5,586 nucleotides of DNA from an uncultured Fimbriimonadales bacterium. Its GTDB lineage: Bacteria > Armatimonadota > Fimbriimonadia > Fimbriimonadales > GBS-DC. Both the position numbers and the translations under genes were made by a program. The notes under the pieces are model-generated. The model worked only from the letters and a program-made list of their open reading frames with translations. It did no database searches and was not told the origin of the DNA. Positions 5,333 to 5,586 of the stretch are shown here, piece by piece (the first letter of the stretch is position 1; every line of letters starts with the position of its first letter). The stretch lies in NCBI GenBank assembly GCA_937925775.1, contig CALAMM010000192.1:1-5586 (forward strand), given 5' to 3'.

Positions 5333-5586
5333 GCTTGGACATTCTTGTCCAAGCACAGTTCGTCGTTGGGAAGCCGACGCTACACAGGTGTGGCTTGGAC
5401 ATTCTTGTCCAAGCATCGTTCGTCGTTGGGAAGCCGACGCTACACAGGTGTGGCTTGGACATTCTTGTCCAAGCGCAGGTGCGACGACATTCCTGTCGTC
5501 GTAGCATCTGTTGACGGGACGCCAATGCTACAAGCAGCTTGGACATTCCTATCGAAGCGTATCTCGTAGGCAGGGACACCGACGGT
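5333..5586 (+). repeat. Right tandem array of 60-bp hairpin repeat
   Basis: This belongs to the same family and has the same orientation as the left array. Units at 5333-5392 and 5393-5452 differ at only two bases (5356/5416 and 5357/5417). Hairpin A recurs exactly 60 bp apart at 5333-5354, 5393-5414 and 5453-5474, with GCTTGGACA and TGTCCAAGC arms around TTCT. Hairpin B is altered: CGTCG-TT-GGG-AA-GC-CGACG, which pairs only with a 2-nt bulge, as if GC had been lost from the 5' arm. After the third hairpin A the array decays: a different hairpin at 5482-5501, an inverted repeat GTAGCAT (5501-5507) with ATGCTAC (5525-5531), and a degenerate hairpin A from about 5537 (GGACATTCCTATCGAAGC). The array runs off the window end. 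It lies upstream of the HEAT gene, so it is not restricted to 3' ends. Confidence 0.92.
5482..5501 (+). repeat. Variant hairpin with a substituted stem
   Basis: Arms CGACGACA and TGTCGTCG pair over 8 bp around loop TTCC, with a possible flanking G-T pair (5481/5502). The layout matches hairpin A of the neighbouring units (ACA, a 4-nt loop, TGT), but the outer stem bases are completely different while pairing is kept. Confidence 0.8.

Noticed and set aside
5254..5352. In-frame 33-residue extension of the HEAT protein beginning MDKNVQAT
   Set aside because: It starts inside a repeat hairpin and is basic, low-information sequence; the ATG at 5253 is followed directly by a proper membrane anchor.
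4634..5569. 311-codon plus-strand frame antisense to the HEAT gene
   Set aside because: It is Ser/Arg-rich, mirrors the codon bias of the opposite strand and ends in repeat-derived peptides.

Overview
The window is a GC-rich piece of bacterial chromosome with mostly housekeeping content. Nothing in it looks like phage, plasmid, CRISPR or a defence system. From the minus-strand gene order, the GC content, the S41 and HEAT proteins and the abundant 60-bp hairpin repeats, I would guess a poorly sampled environmental lineage, with an Armatimonadota-like organism as one possibility. This is a guess; no 16S or other strong phylogenetic marker is present.

Layout from left to right: (1) positions 1-205 hold a tandem array of a 60-bp unit carrying two hairpins. 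(2) On the minus strand, tRNA-Leu(CAA) (2185-2097) is followed by accD (2009-1191) and accA (1194-238), the two subunits of acetyl-CoA carboxylase carboxyltransferase, which overlap by ATGA. (3) A short divergent region (2186-2224) holds a perfect TATAAT for the tRNA and a 7-bp palindrome, and leads into a plus-strand S41-family peptidase with a signal peptide (2225-3514). (4) Converging on it is a minus-strand two-gene unit: a membrane-anchored HEAT-repeat protein (5253-3829) and a 103-aa two-pass membrane protein (3832-3521), again overlapping by ATGA. (5) Positions 5333-5586 hold a second array of the same hairpin repeat family, in the same orientation as the first.

How the genes work together: AccA and AccD form the alpha2-beta2 carboxyltransferase that makes malonyl-CoA for fatty acid synthesis. 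The biotin carboxylase and carrier genes (accC, accB) are not here. The S41 peptidase and the HEAT/membrane-protein pair probably act at or outside the cytoplasmic membrane, but nothing in the sequence links them functionally. The most unusual material is the repeat family: both arrays keep a 60-bp period, each array is nearly uniform internally but differs from the other, and one hairpin has a completely different stem sequence that still pairs. Several long apparent reading frames, including the 5' extensions of accD and of the HEAT gene, are artefacts of the tRNA and the repeats.
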